Origin: Mercurialis annua
Taxonomy: Eukaryota; Streptophyta; Magnoliopsida; Malpighiales; Euphorbiaceae
DNA: 64,000 bases
Assembly (NCBI RefSeq): GCF_937616625.2
Contig: NC_065570.1
Coordinates: 21,724,046 to 21,788,045, forward strand
Direction: 5' to 3'
In this document: piece by piece, positions 49,392 to 59,838 of the stretch
Layout: every line of letters starts with the position of its first letter
Numbering within the stretch: position 1 is the first letter of the stretch
The notes under the pieces: generated by a model
Seen by the model: only the letters and a program-made list of their open reading frames with translations
What the model was told of the DNA's origin: nothing
Database searches by the model: none
Made by a program: the position numbers and the translations under genes

Positions 49392-50260
49392 CACTACAAA
49401 AAATTTGGCTTCTTGTGACAAAAAAATATATGACAAACTATATTTTGTCATAATAAATAAGTTAGTTGTGACAAAAAAAAATATTTTGTCACAATGACAG
49501 TTCAATGAAATGATATTGTGACAAATACATATTGTGTCAACCATTTTTGTCACTATAAAAATTAATTATGTTTGTTGTGACTAACTATTTTGACAAAAAC
49601 ATGTTTTGTCGCCGTAATTTAAAATATTTTTATTATGACAAAATTTTTTTATCATAATATTTAAAAGGTTTAATTACTTAAAAACCACTCACCTTGAACT
49701 TTTTTTTCGTTTATACCCTGACCTAGAAAAAAATTCATTTATACCCTGACGTATGTATTTATGTTTCACCTCTACCCCGAGGCACTAAATTAACCTCTTT
49801 TCATTAAGAAAAAAGTTTAAAATAGTTCTTCATTTTTAACCTAAGCTAATTAGAGATTAATTAGAAATGAATTTTTCTTTAAATGAAGGACTATTTTAAA
49901 CTTTTTTTAAATGAAAAAAGGTTAATTTAGTACCTCGGGGTAGAGGTGAAACATAAACACATACGTCCGGGTATAAATGAACTTTTTCCTAGGTCAGGGT
50001 ATAAACGAAAAAAAAGTTCAAGGTGGGTGGTTTTTAAATAATTAAGCCTATTTAAAAAAGTGGTGACAAATTTTATTTTGCAGCAATTAGATATATTTTG
50101 TCACTATAAAAATTAATTACGTTTATTGTGACAAAGTATTTTGCCAATAAATGATATTGTAATAAATTAATATTGTGTCAAATTTTGTCGTCACTTAAAA
50201 AAAAGTAAATATGTTTTTGTGACAACGTATTTTGCCAAAATAAATGTTTTGTTTTCGTAT
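49392..50260 (+). mobile_element. CACTA (En/Spm-type) transposon terminus
   Basis: Starts CACTACAAAAAATTTGGC inside a satellite monomer (AGCCAAAGGTT before it). This is the terminal signature of plant CACTA elements. Many copies of TTGTGACAAAA or its reverse TTTTGTCAC follow in both orientations, as expected of transposase-binding subterminal repeats. A longer block TTTTGTCACTATAAAAATTA occurs twice (49548 and 50096). A 382-bp MITE splits this region. I found no matching TTTGTAGTG end downstream, so the other terminus is missing or beyond the sequence lost at about 59400. Confidence 0.78.
49667..50048. mobile_element. Mutator-like MITE with 9-bp target duplication
   Basis: A near-perfect long inverted repeat. 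The left arm begins GGTTTAATTACTTAAAAACC and the right arm, reversed, begins GGCTTAATTATTTAAAAACC. The arms match over about 170 bp (for example TTTATACCCTGACCTAG and ACCTCTACCCCGAGG in both). The flanks are identical 9-bp TATTTAAAA at 49658-49666 and 50049-50057. Long terminal repeats with a 9-bp duplication point to a Mutator-superfamily MITE. It has no coding capacity. Confidence 0.92.
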
Positions 50261-50516
50261 TTTAAACCTACAGTTATAACGACTGTATATGAACCTGATG
50301 TCAACCTTATAAAACACAAAATAAACACAAAATAGAGTATGAAAAAGGAATTGCAGAAAATATATATGTTAAAAAATAACTCGAAAAACACTCTTTCCAC
50401 TACCCAAAAACATAAGAGAGGATACAGTAAGTAATCTGATATCAACTCTATATGTACTTTATGTGAACCATCATATATAAAATTAAACTATAAATATAAT
50501 TTAAAGCAAACAATAC
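50261..50516. other. Junction between transposon terminus and DUF1985 gene
   Basis: About 250 bp, AT-rich. Read on the minus strand it contains CTCTATTTTGTGTTTATTTTGTGTTTTATAAGGTTGACATCAGGTTCATAT (shown in words: a CTCTATTTTGTG motif, then GGTTGACATCAGGTTCATAT). That motif recurs in the intron at 58085-58630. Confidence 0.55.
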
Positions 50517-53171
50517 CTCCTTTGATTTGAATTCAGCAATAGATTCACTTGCATTTTTTTAGTCTGATTGATGGTGTCATCTGCTGGAGATTTTAAATTC
50601 AACTCGCTTTGTCGCGAAACCTAGTAAATTGACAATAAGCAAATTAATATAGTTAATCAAAACAGCTTAATTTCAAATTATTAAATATACCTCAAAAGTC
50701 GAAGAGATAACATCAACGTGTTCGGAAGAAACAATAACACAAGGTTCACCACGGTCATCCTTGCCTTCAAGTACAGCCTTCTCGCAAACCAAATCTTCCA
50801 ATTCGATTTTTTCAGCACCTTCTTCTTCATCAGCAGACTCCCTACCATCCCTTTCTTTGCTGGAAGTAGCTTTAGTATCAGCAGAAACAGGAACAGCAGA
50901 CTCCCTACCACCCCTTTCTCCTCGTTCCGTTACTATAGAAGTACCATTTTTACTTGGTTTCTTTGAAATCTCCTCTGCAGGAAGAACAACCTTTTTTCCT
51001 TTGTCAACCCTTGTCTGCAAGCCATCAGAAACATCATGTTTCTCAATTTCAACCTGATACAGATATGGAGTTCATATTAGGTTCCCATCAAGTTACAATA
51101 ACATAATATGAAATAACATAAATTATATTTAACTAAACTCTAAGTGATAAAAGTACAAAATACATAAATCAAAACAAATTACCGTTTTACAATCACCAAT
51201 AAGAGTTAGCCTTGCATTCAATGAATTGACAACTGTCAAAAGTTCGGAACATTTGGAAGTGAATAAATGTTTCAAATCCATTATATCATCCTTCATCGTC
51301 TTTTGACCAGCCATCAAAATTTCTAGCTTCTCTTCCATAACATTTAAATCCGAAGTGTTCGACGTTGATTTACCGTCCTTCAATATATTAAATGCCAGAC
51401 AATAACCCTCCTCGTTTCCCTTAATTTTTTTGAATAAGTCACCTAGACGAAGGGCATTCATCTCTGCCGGGGTTGGAACAATTGATCGGAAAATCATCTA
51501 CACATAACAAATGAACACCATATATGAAAACAGAGTCAATGATAAATTACATTTGAAAAATTGAAAATTTAACACATACGAACCTCATCAGATGCAATCT
51601 CAACAAATAAATCCCTGTCAACAGCAATGTATTTTGCAGGAACAAATGCTTGCCACCTCAGAATCCACTGGATAGCAGCTTTGTTCACTAGCTGAGAAAA
51701 GGTATTTTCCACCGCCGGGCAACACTCGTAGAACCAACATACCAGTGCATATGGGAAACCTTGAAGGCGATACTGGTAAATTTTGTCTTCAATAATAAAA
51801 GATCCCGGACTAAGAACAGCTCTTTTCGACAAAGAATCAAACGTGTATTTGAAAACGTCAATACCCCATGGATAGTCGTTCAAATCAGCCGAATCAACTA
51901 CGTCAAAGTCCTTCAAAGGGATACGAGCAGTCCTCAGTGAAGCAAGCAAGAAGTTATGCAAAAAATGCATAAATGCTATCTTAAACCCATCCTCCTCCGA
52001 CTCCCAACGCCTAGCTTTGAAAAAATCATGTAGGGTTTGTTTAGAAACAGATTGCAACCCACTGAAGTACTTATCAAAAATGCCATTTTAAACTTTTGTA
52101 TAGGCATACTTACTGCTGTCACCTTGACAGTTTTAACCCGAGATCAAAGCAAATTCGTCGATTCCGAGTTTCAGCCTATGACCGCCAACCTCAAACCATA
52201 ATTCAGACTTGTTTAGCTGCTCCACCTCCCTCAATAATAAAAAATGTATGATCTGATTTTGCACTTTGATCTTGGGAATATCAAGAAAGTAGCCAAAGCA
52301 AGATTGTCTAAACTTTTCCAATTCACCTGGAGTCAGAGTCGATTTGATATCAGAAATGACATCGTATGACATGCGCGTATCAATCTTCGAGTGAACACGA
52401 TCTTCTCGGCTTACTTTAAACTGCCATAGCTGTACGGAAATTAGAGTGAAAACTGTTAGATATCAAAAATTTCACCCAAGCAAGATTCAATTCTTTTTCT
52501 GTTTTGGTGTTCAAACTTAAATAGAAAATAAGCTATTCAAAAGAACAACCATACATATTAAGTTCTTATCAAATAGCATACAAGAAACATTGCCAACTTT
52601 GTAAATCCAACTTCTAACATTCCTTTCAAAACAATGCCCAAAAATAACCAAATCAAAACCTGATATTACATTGTCAAACCCAGTAGAATGGAGGAATTAA
52701 CCTTCAAAAACTGAAATTTCAGTACCCTAAAAAAATAGATTTCATAACTGTACCTTCAAATCTAACTACCAACCAACCTAACCACAATTTTATATAAACA
52801 GAATTTCAAACAATCATACTAAAACATAATTTCAAACAATCATATAAACATAATCAATTTATTATTCTAAGACATCAAACAATAATGAAGCAGTAGGTTC
52901 TTAATGTTCATATTATAAAATAATGAAATCATACCTTAGGAGGAGATTTCTTGGATTCAGTTCTGGAAATGCCTTTGTGTTTCTTCGATTTCGGAGGTAA
53001 ATCATTTGCATGTCTCTTCTTACTCAACTGTATAGGAGATGGAGGAACTGAAGCTTCTCCGGTTGACACCACCTTTTTCTTTTTTGAAGCTTTTTTTGCA
53101 ACGGATTTCTTACCCATATGAGCGATTTTGATGTTATCGTCGTTATCAGTGGCACCCCGTGTAGTCACCAT
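50517..53171 (-). pseudogene. DUF1985 transposon-associated gene, protease domain absent
   Basis: Proposed exons: 53171-52935, 52420-51584, 51497-51183, 51053-50691 and tentatively 50620-50517. Each has GT/AG ends and all keep phase 0. Exon 1 is lysine-rich (KKASKKKKVV, a likely nuclear signal). Exon 2 has the DUF1985 hallmarks: KIDTRMSYDVISDIKSTL, SCFGYFLDIPK, HFLLLREVEQ, GIDEFALISG and later FPYALVCWFYECCP. Two TAA codons (52133-52135 and 52088-52090) interrupt exon 2 in frame. Later exons are acidic and low-complexity. In plant transposons this protein usually continues into a Ulp1-type C48 cysteine protease; none is visible before the CACTA terminus at 49392. It appears to be a broken, 3'-truncated captured or resident transposon gene. 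Confidence 0.75.
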
Positions 53172-53545
53172 GGATTTAGGTCATAAAGAAGAACACGACA
53201 AATTAGGAAGGAAGGAAAGAGTTTTCATTAATTAGGAATGAAATCAATTGCAATATGAAATGGGTATTTCCCGCTATATGAAAAAAGAAGAGGTAAATTA
53301 TATGCTACATTAGACACACATTAAAGAGACATATACCTTACATAAGGATAAAATAGGAATAAAAAATTTAAAGGGTGTTGAAAATAAATTAATATTTTCA
53401 ATAGAGGCATTTTTTCAAGGAAAAAAAAATGAAATCAATAATTTAAAGTTTTGAGATTTCAATTGATTTGTTATAATTTTAATAATTTAAAACATTAAAA
53501 TGATTATTTTGATTAGGGTATGTGCATATACAGAACTGGACAAGT
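53172..53545. other. Upstream region of DUF1985 gene
   Basis: About 370 bp, AT-rich, between the minus-strand gene start and the first CTCGA-rich repeat. Nothing coding. It may hold the promoter of the minus-strand gene. Confidence 0.45.
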
Positions 53546-53671
53546 AAAAACTCGAGGTCTGGCTAAATACTCGACGAGTTTTAAGCCTAACATCGAGATT
53601 GTTGCTGTTCAGTTCTGCATAAACTCAATGATGGGTTAATATTCGACGAGTTTAAACCTAACATCGAGTTT
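53546..53671 (+). repeat. Left inverted CTCGA-rich repeat
   Basis: Contains AAACTCGAGG, TACTCGACGAGTTTTAAG, ACATCGAG and ATTCGACGAGTTTAAACC. Two further CTCGA motifs (AACTCGATTTC, TCGTCGAGTATG) continue to about 53745. Confidence 0.7.
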
Positions 53672-53908
53672 CTGCTAGTCCAGTAATGCCAAACTCGATT
53701 TCAGGCTTTGTTTTCGTCGAGTATGTAGACCCACCTCGATTTATTATGAAAATTACTGCAATTGAACAATAAACCTCCCACTTTTCTTTAGAAACCTAGA
53801 ATCAAAACGAGTGAAAAAAAATCTCTAATCTTTCCCATTCCACAACCCGAAACCTAGCCTCTAAATTCATCAAATTGCTATCATAGTCTTATCAAATCAC
53901 CAACCAAA

Positions 53909-55150
53909 ATGATGGTATCAACAAAGGGACGAGCTAAAAGAGTTAGTTCAAAAGGGGAATCTTCAAGTTCAACTATGCCTCCGAAATTTGTTAGAAGAGA
54001 AGATTTGTCCTCAAATTATGATTGTCCATTTCCAATTTTCTCCGACGAAGAAGGTATTCGGTACGAAACTATTTCACGCAAGCCTATTGTTATACCTAGA
54101 TATTTTGATTATGCTTTGTTGACTAGGTTGGGTTTGAAATCAAAAATGGATGAAATAGTTGGTAGAATGAGTTTAAATTTTCTTGCACATGGTAAGTATC
54201 AAGTTTATAAAGAGTTAACTAGAGAATTTTATACCACCTTGAATTATGCTCTAAGAATGAAAAAGCAATTTCTGTTAGAATAAAAGGGGTTGATTATAGC
54301 ATAGGGTATGATTTTATGAATCAGAAATTGAAGTTTCCTAAAGGTGGCATTAGAGGTTGTCCTTCAAATTTTGATGTTAATAGAGTATGGAAGCAATTGA
54401 CCGGTGAAGACTCGGTCGATTTACAACAAGCTCCTAATGGACTCATAATTGAACCATCATATCTTATATTTCATAAATTCCTTTGTCATTCTATATGTGG
54501 TAAAAAAGAGTCGAATAGAGTAACGAAGGATGATTTACTAGTACTTGACTATTTAGTGCGACGTTCGGCAAAAAGTGTTGATTTCATACACTTAATTTTT
54601 AAAAGCATGATGACCATGGCAACATCATCTAAAGTTGCACTTGGAAATGGTCATTTAGTAACTTGTATAGCATTGCTTCATAGTGGTATTTATGAATTTG
54701 CAGAAGATGGAATGTTTGGGGGATGTGTATCTTAATGAAACTATGGATGGAGAATTAATAAATGTAAAGGACCGAAATTGTTATTTAATTAAAACTGGCC
54801 AGCCGAGAAGAGGAAAGGGAAGAAAAGCAGAAATTGAAGATGACTGTGACGAAGATAAGGATAATGTAAGTAGAGAACTGGAAACCGAGAATGGTCAAGA
54901 TGAGGTGGTGAGGGATGATGTCGGTATCGATCAACCAAGAGAGGAGGAAGTGAGGCGACCAAGAAAGCCGAAGCGTTTTGAAGAGGAAGTACTTTCTTTG
55001 TTAAATGAAACAAAGTCGAGGTTGACTAATATTGAAACATCTATCGAAGAGATTAAAAGAGAACAACGAAGGTCACATCGCCGATGGAAGGCTTGTTTCG
55101 GCACCTTGGGAGCACATGATCCTTCACCTCCACATACACCGGAGAGTTAA
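53909..55150 (+). pseudogene. Plant transposon protein gene (Transposase_32/Athila ORF1-like), two frameshifts
   Basis: Three overlapping frames make one gene. The first (53909-54283) begins MMVSTKGRAKRV and has PKFVRREDLSSNYDCPFPI, PIVIPRYFDYALLTRLGLK and ELTREFYTTL. The second (about 54282-54735) has GVDYSIGYDFMNQKLKFPK, VWKQLTGEDSVD, EPSYLIFHKFLCHSI and VTKDDLLVLDYLV. The third (from about 54715 to 55150) has GDVYLNETMDGELINVKD, an acidic stretch and a coiled-coil-like NETKSRLTNIETSIEEIKRE. The order is that of the 'putative plant transposon protein' family, also seen as Athila ORF1. A one-base loss near 54265-54280 and a one-base gain in the G run near 54715-54722 shift the frame and then restore it. 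Function of this family is not established. Confidence 0.72.
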
Positions 55151-55682
55151 GGTTAGTAACAACCAAAATATTTTGATGATTTTATATCTGTCTGCTGTCA
55201 TTCATTTGGTTTCAGGGCATTACTTTTCTTCCTGAAATATGCTCTGTTTTCCAAATTGCAGATAAGGTGGGTGGTTGCTGTATAATTGCATAGCTGTTTC
55301 TAAATGTCTAATTCTGGATATGCTGTTTTGGAGACTTGGAGGTGCAGTTTTGAAGACGTGGAGCTGATGTATAATTGCATAGCTGTTGATTACGGATTTG
55401 GTATTTTGAATTTGGAGGTTTATGTATTTGAACATAAGTAGGTTTAATTGTGATAAACTCATGTGTTATTAGTAGGTCTGAAATGTTATTATCAAGTCTG
55501 AATATTAACAGGTCTGAATGCTATGATCAAGTTTGAATATTAACACTTGTTAATTCTAGATCATTGTACACTAATATTTTTTTTGACAAAATTTAAAATT
55601 TAAGTTTGTTAAATTGTTATAAATTAGGATAGTTAGATGACTTTTATTGATTAAGTTTTCTTATAAAGCCAAAGAATTAAAA

Positions 55683-55990
55683 GTGATAAATTTAAATATT
55701 TATGAATTACAAATATGTAATTAATTTGTTACATCGGTCTTTTAGCTTTTATTTTTCTGTTCTACCAATTTTTAATATTTAAATATCTAAATCCGTAAAA
55801 AAAGGATATGATCTAGAAAATTTGAATAAATGTTAATATTTTACAAATTTAAATATTTAAATATTAAAAATATGTAATTAATTTCTTACATCGGTCTTTA
55901 AACTTTTATTTTTCGGTTGAGTCAATTTTTTAATATTTAAACATTTAAATTTGTTAATATATTAGGATATGATCTATATATTTTTGCTAA
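55683..55990. repeat. Two-copy tandem repeat, about 157 bp
   Basis: AAATATGTAATTAATTTGTT at 55711 recurs near 55868. Both copies continue with ACATCGGTCTTT, then TTTTATTTTTC, and later GGATATGATCTA. The copies have diverged by substitutions and short indels. Confidence 0.7.
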
Positions 55991-56496
55991 TTTGTTTCAT
56001 AAAATTTTAAATTACGTATATTATTAAATGTATAAACTTTATAGAATGCAACGACATAATAACATGTCTGTGTGTGCTACTCATAACTTGTGATTATTAA
56101 AGTGTGTACAACCTGAACCAATCTGTTTTCAAAATTGCAAAAGTGCCTGGTTGCAGTATATGTACATGAATTTGAGATTTATGTACTTGAAAACGAGTAA
56201 GTTTAATTGTGATGAAATCATGTCTTATTTTACGAGTAGGTTGAATTTGTAGGTTTATTTTTACATCTCACGTAAGTTGAGGCACATGCAACGTAAATTG
56301 AGGCACATGTAACGTATATTTTAAGTTCTCTTAATTTTTATCGAAAGTTATAAAATTAACTTCATGTAAATTTTGCCACATTGCTTTGTTAATGTAAAAA
56401 TGGAATTGAAACAGATGATTCTTTCGTGTTGAGTTCTCAAGTATACAAGAGGTTTTTTATGTCAGCGATATGAAAAATGGATGTCCTTAGAAAAAT

Positions 56497-56590
56497 AAAT
56501 AAAATATTGTTTTATTTTTTTAGCGGTCATTAAAAAAATAAATTAAATATTATTTTATTTTTTTAGCGGTCATTAAAAAAAATTGAATGT
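56497..56590. repeat. Two-copy tandem repeat, about 48 bp
   Basis: TTTTATTTTTTTAGCGGTCATTAAAAAA-type unit present twice in a row (AGCGGTCATTAAAAAA at 56521 and 56569). Confidence 0.75.
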
Positions 56591-56613
56591 TGCTAATTAA
56601 TGTTGTTTTTGCT

Positions 56614-56693
56614 AACCCTAACCCTAATCCCTAAAACCTAAACTCTAATTAAACCCTAAACCCTAATTAAGCCCTAAACCCTAAACCCTAAAA
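56614..56693. repeat. Interstitial telomere-like repeat
   Basis: About 80 bp of degenerate CCCTAAA/CCCTAA units: AACCCTAACCCTAATCCCT, then AAACCCTAAACCCTAATT, then GCCCTAAACCCTAAACCCT. CCCTAAA is the usual plant telomere repeat. The irregular units suggest an old insertion or repair patch, not a chromosome end. Confidence 0.85.
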
Positions 56694-57120
56694 TACAATT
56701 TTAATAATGGTTATGCGAGTAAAATCATATTCAACCAAATAAATTTAGCTATTAAAAATTCAAATTATACTAATTAAAAACATTAAAATAAATTATAAGA
56801 ATAGGCAAAAGTGGAAAAATTTCTTATTGTTGCAATTTATTTACAAAAGGCATACATTACCTCCAAAAAAATTAAGACAAAATATTGTTTTGAAATATTT
56901 ATGGGAGAGCGATAAAAATGGCGTGGTCAACTATTACGTTGAATAACACATAAATTTTTGATATCTAACCATAAATAAGCGTAAAATCAACCATTTATCA
57001 ACATTAAACTCTTTGTTTTGCTTTTAATATGGGAAACAAAGACTTTTTATTTTGCATTTTGCTTCTAGATATCTAAAGGAAAGTGGTGATATTTGGATTA
57101 AGTTGAAAAAAAATAGATTA

Positions 57121-57245
57121 TAACTCGAGGACATTGTTTAAACTCGTCGAATATTTGCCATTTTATCGAGTTATTACGAGTTCAGTAGAGCATATATTCG
57201 ATGAAACATATAAAACTCGTCGACTTTCTCGACTACCTCGAGTAA
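57121..57245 (-). repeat. Right inverted CTCGA-rich repeat
   Basis: Reverse complement of the left repeat: CTCGAGGACATTGTTTAAAC, TCGTCGAAT, TAAAACTCGTCGAC and CTACCTCGAGTAA. The length is within one base of the left copy. Confidence 0.7.
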
Positions 57246-57620
57246 CAAACAATATTTCTGCAACAAGATTTTCAGAATATATCTTAAACTGATTAGATTT
57301 GCCAAGATTTTGGCAAATCAAATCAGGAAAATTGAAAAACGAATTTATTAGGAGGGAAACAATATTAAAATAGGAGGGAAACGAAAAAAAAGAGAGGGAA
57401 ACGAAAATAATTTGGTCCTTATTTAATTTTTTAATTAATGAAAGTTCCCTCTAAAAGAAAACTTCTTTGGCATTAACCATAATTGCAGGAATCACGTTGT
57501 TGAATGACAAAATAAAGTGGTTTCTTTGTTCTTATCAAAATATCGATCATAAAAAGAATTACAAACAATTCTCACCATACTTGTTCTTCAATTCAATTTA
57601 TTTCAGCAATTTTCTGAACA
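57246..57620. other. Upstream region of Transposase_24-like gene
   Basis: About 375 bp. A threefold GAGGGAAAC repeat lies at 57350-57405 (AGGAGGGAAACAATATT, AGGAGGGAAACG, AGAGGGAAACG). It is the likely promoter side of the plus-strand gene; no definite TATA box was assigned. Confidence 0.5.
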
Positions 57621-59305
57621 ATGTCACTTAGTACTAGAAAAAGAGTTATATCGTTTAACGAATTACAAAGATCAGTTAGACTGAAAGCTCATTTGAGGAA
57701 GGGGAATGACAAACCATCGATGAAAAAGATATCACAACAATCTCAGACTACCGAAACTGAGTCGGAACCTATTCCTCCTTTGGTGAATACTACATCTCCG
57801 TCTCCTCCAATTCAAAACCCAAATAGTATTGAACATCACAACCACCGTGATGATTCAACTGCAGTACCAGTGGCTGCTGAAGTTAATAGGGATGGTGAAA
57901 CTGAAACCATGTCCGGTGAACCAACAAACGTTGATGAAGGTTAGGCTGAATTTATTTTGTGTTTCATTTATTTTGCTTTGAGAATTGATATAATTAGCAA
58001 ATGAAATTGTGTTTCAATGCTTTTTCTGGAATGGAAATATTGTTTTCAAGTTATCTTTTACCATATATTTTTTGCAATTCGTTTTTTTATCTCTATTTTG
58101 TGTTTCATAAAGTTGACATACGGTTGACATAAGGTTCATATTAGGTTACAAAAACTTATAAAAAACTGCATCTAAATAAAATTTAAAAATAGTATAAGAC
58201 ATACATATCAATTTGAATAGAGAAGAAAACTAACATGAGATAAACTGTAGTATTTCTTAGGTCTTCTTCCCAAAAAGAAATGTGTTTTAATTTAAAAATA
58301 GTTTAAGAATAGTATAAGACATACATATCAATTTGTTTCTCTATTTTGTGATTATTTTGTGTTTCATGCGGTTGACATAAGATTCATATTTGGGCACAAA
58401 AACGTTTCTAAAACTGCATTTAAATTTAAAAATAGTATAAGACATACATATGAAATTTTAAAATAGTATGATAATTACATATAAAGTTTAATAGAGCAGC
58501 AAACTAGTATGAGGTAAAGTTTTGTATTTCTTACGTATTTCTCTATTCTGTGTTTGTTTTTTGTTTTCTGAGGTTGACATATGGTTGACATGTAGTTTAT
58601 ATTCAGTCACTACAACTTTTAAAAACTGCATATAAATAATTTTTTTTAAAAGGTACATATCAATTTGGAAACAAAAAGCAAACTAACATGAGGTAAACTG
58701 TTGTACTTCTTAGGTCCTCTTCCAAAAAAGAATGGTAGAGGGAAAGCTAGAGGATTTGAAGTTAAAAAAATGACTAAAGATGGTTCAAAAATTGGTGGAA
58801 TTTTGATTGCAAAAACAAATAGATTACCAATTGGTCCTTCAGAAAAGATATTCAAAATGAAAATTGGTATTGTCACTCGATTAATGGCACCGCTAGGTAA
58901 ACTTTATTGGTCTCAAATAAGCGCTGAACAAAAGGAAGCTTTACTTACAACTATTCAGGTAAAATTAATAACTATTTTATAGCATACTTGTTGTTTCAAT
59001 TAATTATATTCTTATAATATGTGACTATTCATATGTTTTTTATTGATAGGGTGAATTTGAGATTGATTTAAGTGATCCACATGCAAGAGAAGTAGTATAT
59101 GGAATGATGGCTAGACGATTTAGAAACTTCAAGTATCAGTGTCACTTACACTATAAGACGTTCCCTACTCGTGAGGAAGCTGAAAAACATCCACCCAAGG
59201 ATGTAAAAATTAACGATTGGAAGAACCTATGTGAACATTTTGATGAACATGCACACTTTAAGATGACGTTTCAATTTTATATACAATTGTCTATTATCGT
59301 TTGCT
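57621..59305 (+). CDS. Ptta/En/Spm-type (Transposase_24-like) transposon gene, 3 exons
   Basis: Exons 57621-57939, 58714-58958 and 59050-59305 join in frame with GT/AG ends (AAG|GTTAGG to TTAG|GTCC; CAG|GTAAAA to GATAG|GGTG), giving about 273 residues. Exon 1 encodes a basic start (MSLSTRKRVISFNE) and a Ser/Pro/Glu-rich linker. Exon 2 encodes GPLPKKNGRGKARGF and LYWSQISAEQKEALLTTI. Exon 3 encodes EIDLSDPHAREVV, MMARRFRNFKYQCHLHY, HPPKDVKINDWKNLCEHF and ends at TGA/TAA-type sequence after SIIVC. The W..I...QKE, R.F.Y.LH and PP..V...W..LC pattern is that of plant transposases of the Ptta/En/Spm family, a CACTA accessory protein. The protein seems C-terminally short for the family, so the gene may be cut by the rearrangement near 59400. 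Confidence 0.72.
58085..58700. repeat. Repeated motif in intron 1 of the Transposase_24-like gene
   Basis: Three diverged copies (about 58090, 58340 and 58540) of a stretch with CTCTATTTTGTG, GTTGACATAAGGTTCATAT and AAAACTGCAT. Between them ATAAGACATACATATCAATT recurs (58195, 58315; a variant at 58437). The first copy ends in TTTCTTAGGTCTTCTTCCC at 58253, a decayed duplicate of the exon 2 acceptor and first codons (58705-58724). Confidence 0.8.
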
Positions 59306-59838
59306 AAAAATGAGTACTTTATTATCTAATTAGTTGCTAGTATGTTTCCAATTATATCTAAATTAGCTTCACATATTGTGTTCTGAACGAAAATACGAGG
59401 TTTCAATATATATATTTTCATAAAATAATTTTAATATATATAATACATGAAAGTAAAAGTACAACTCACAGTGACCGCAATCCAAGAAATGATATGATCG
59501 ATCTGATGGTATGCCCTCGCTAGTCCGCTTCTACTGACTCCACTATTCGCTGACACGTCTGATAAATTGTTTATGATTAGACGTGCACTTCATACTTTAA
59601 TTCGTATAATATTTTCATAATTTAAATATTGGTTTCATTCTTGGTATTACTCTCGTATTCAGAAACTCTTAGTCGTATCCACGACTTACTAAATACCACT
59701 CCTTGTATCCGAGAGTTATATAATTCTCTTAATACTTTACATTATCGTTACTTGCGTAAAACGTCGAGCTAAGTCTATTTTAGTCCCTCGGACAAAAAGT
59801 CCGTCTTAGTCCCTCATGGAATACGCGTCTGCACAAGG

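Larger units (their letters stand above)
55151..57120. other. AT-rich non-coding stretch with small repeats
   Basis: No convincing gene. It holds a doubled TGTATAATTGCATAGCTGTT (55278 and 55369), a two-copy 157-bp repeat (55683-55990), a 48-bp doublet (56497-56590) and a telomere-like patch (56614-56693). Confidence 0.6.
53546..57245 (+). mobile_element. Putative unit bounded by inverted CTCGA-rich repeats
   Basis: A 126-bp segment at 53546-53671 recurs inverted at 57121-57245. Shared in register are ACTCGAGGT, TCGACGAGTTTTA, CATCGA, AACTC and ATTCGACGAGTTTAAAC. Between the repeats lies one transposon-type gene (53909-55150) and about 2 kb of AT-rich sequence. The layout (inverted subterminal repeats, internal ORF) suggests a DNA transposon nested between the DUF1985 and Transposase_24-type genes. 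Exact ends and a target duplication were not found. The alternative is that the repeats are internal parts of a larger CACTA element. Confidence 0.5.

Noticed and set aside
50673..51057. Plus-strand ORFs 50718-50966 and 50761-51057 as genes
   Set aside because: They are antisense to exon 4 of the DUF1985 gene, which has consistent phase and splice sites on the minus strand.
49392..59400. Complete CACTA element with both ends
   Set aside because: I looked for a TTTGTAGTG-type right terminus and found none before the LTR at about 59400. Only the left end is supported.
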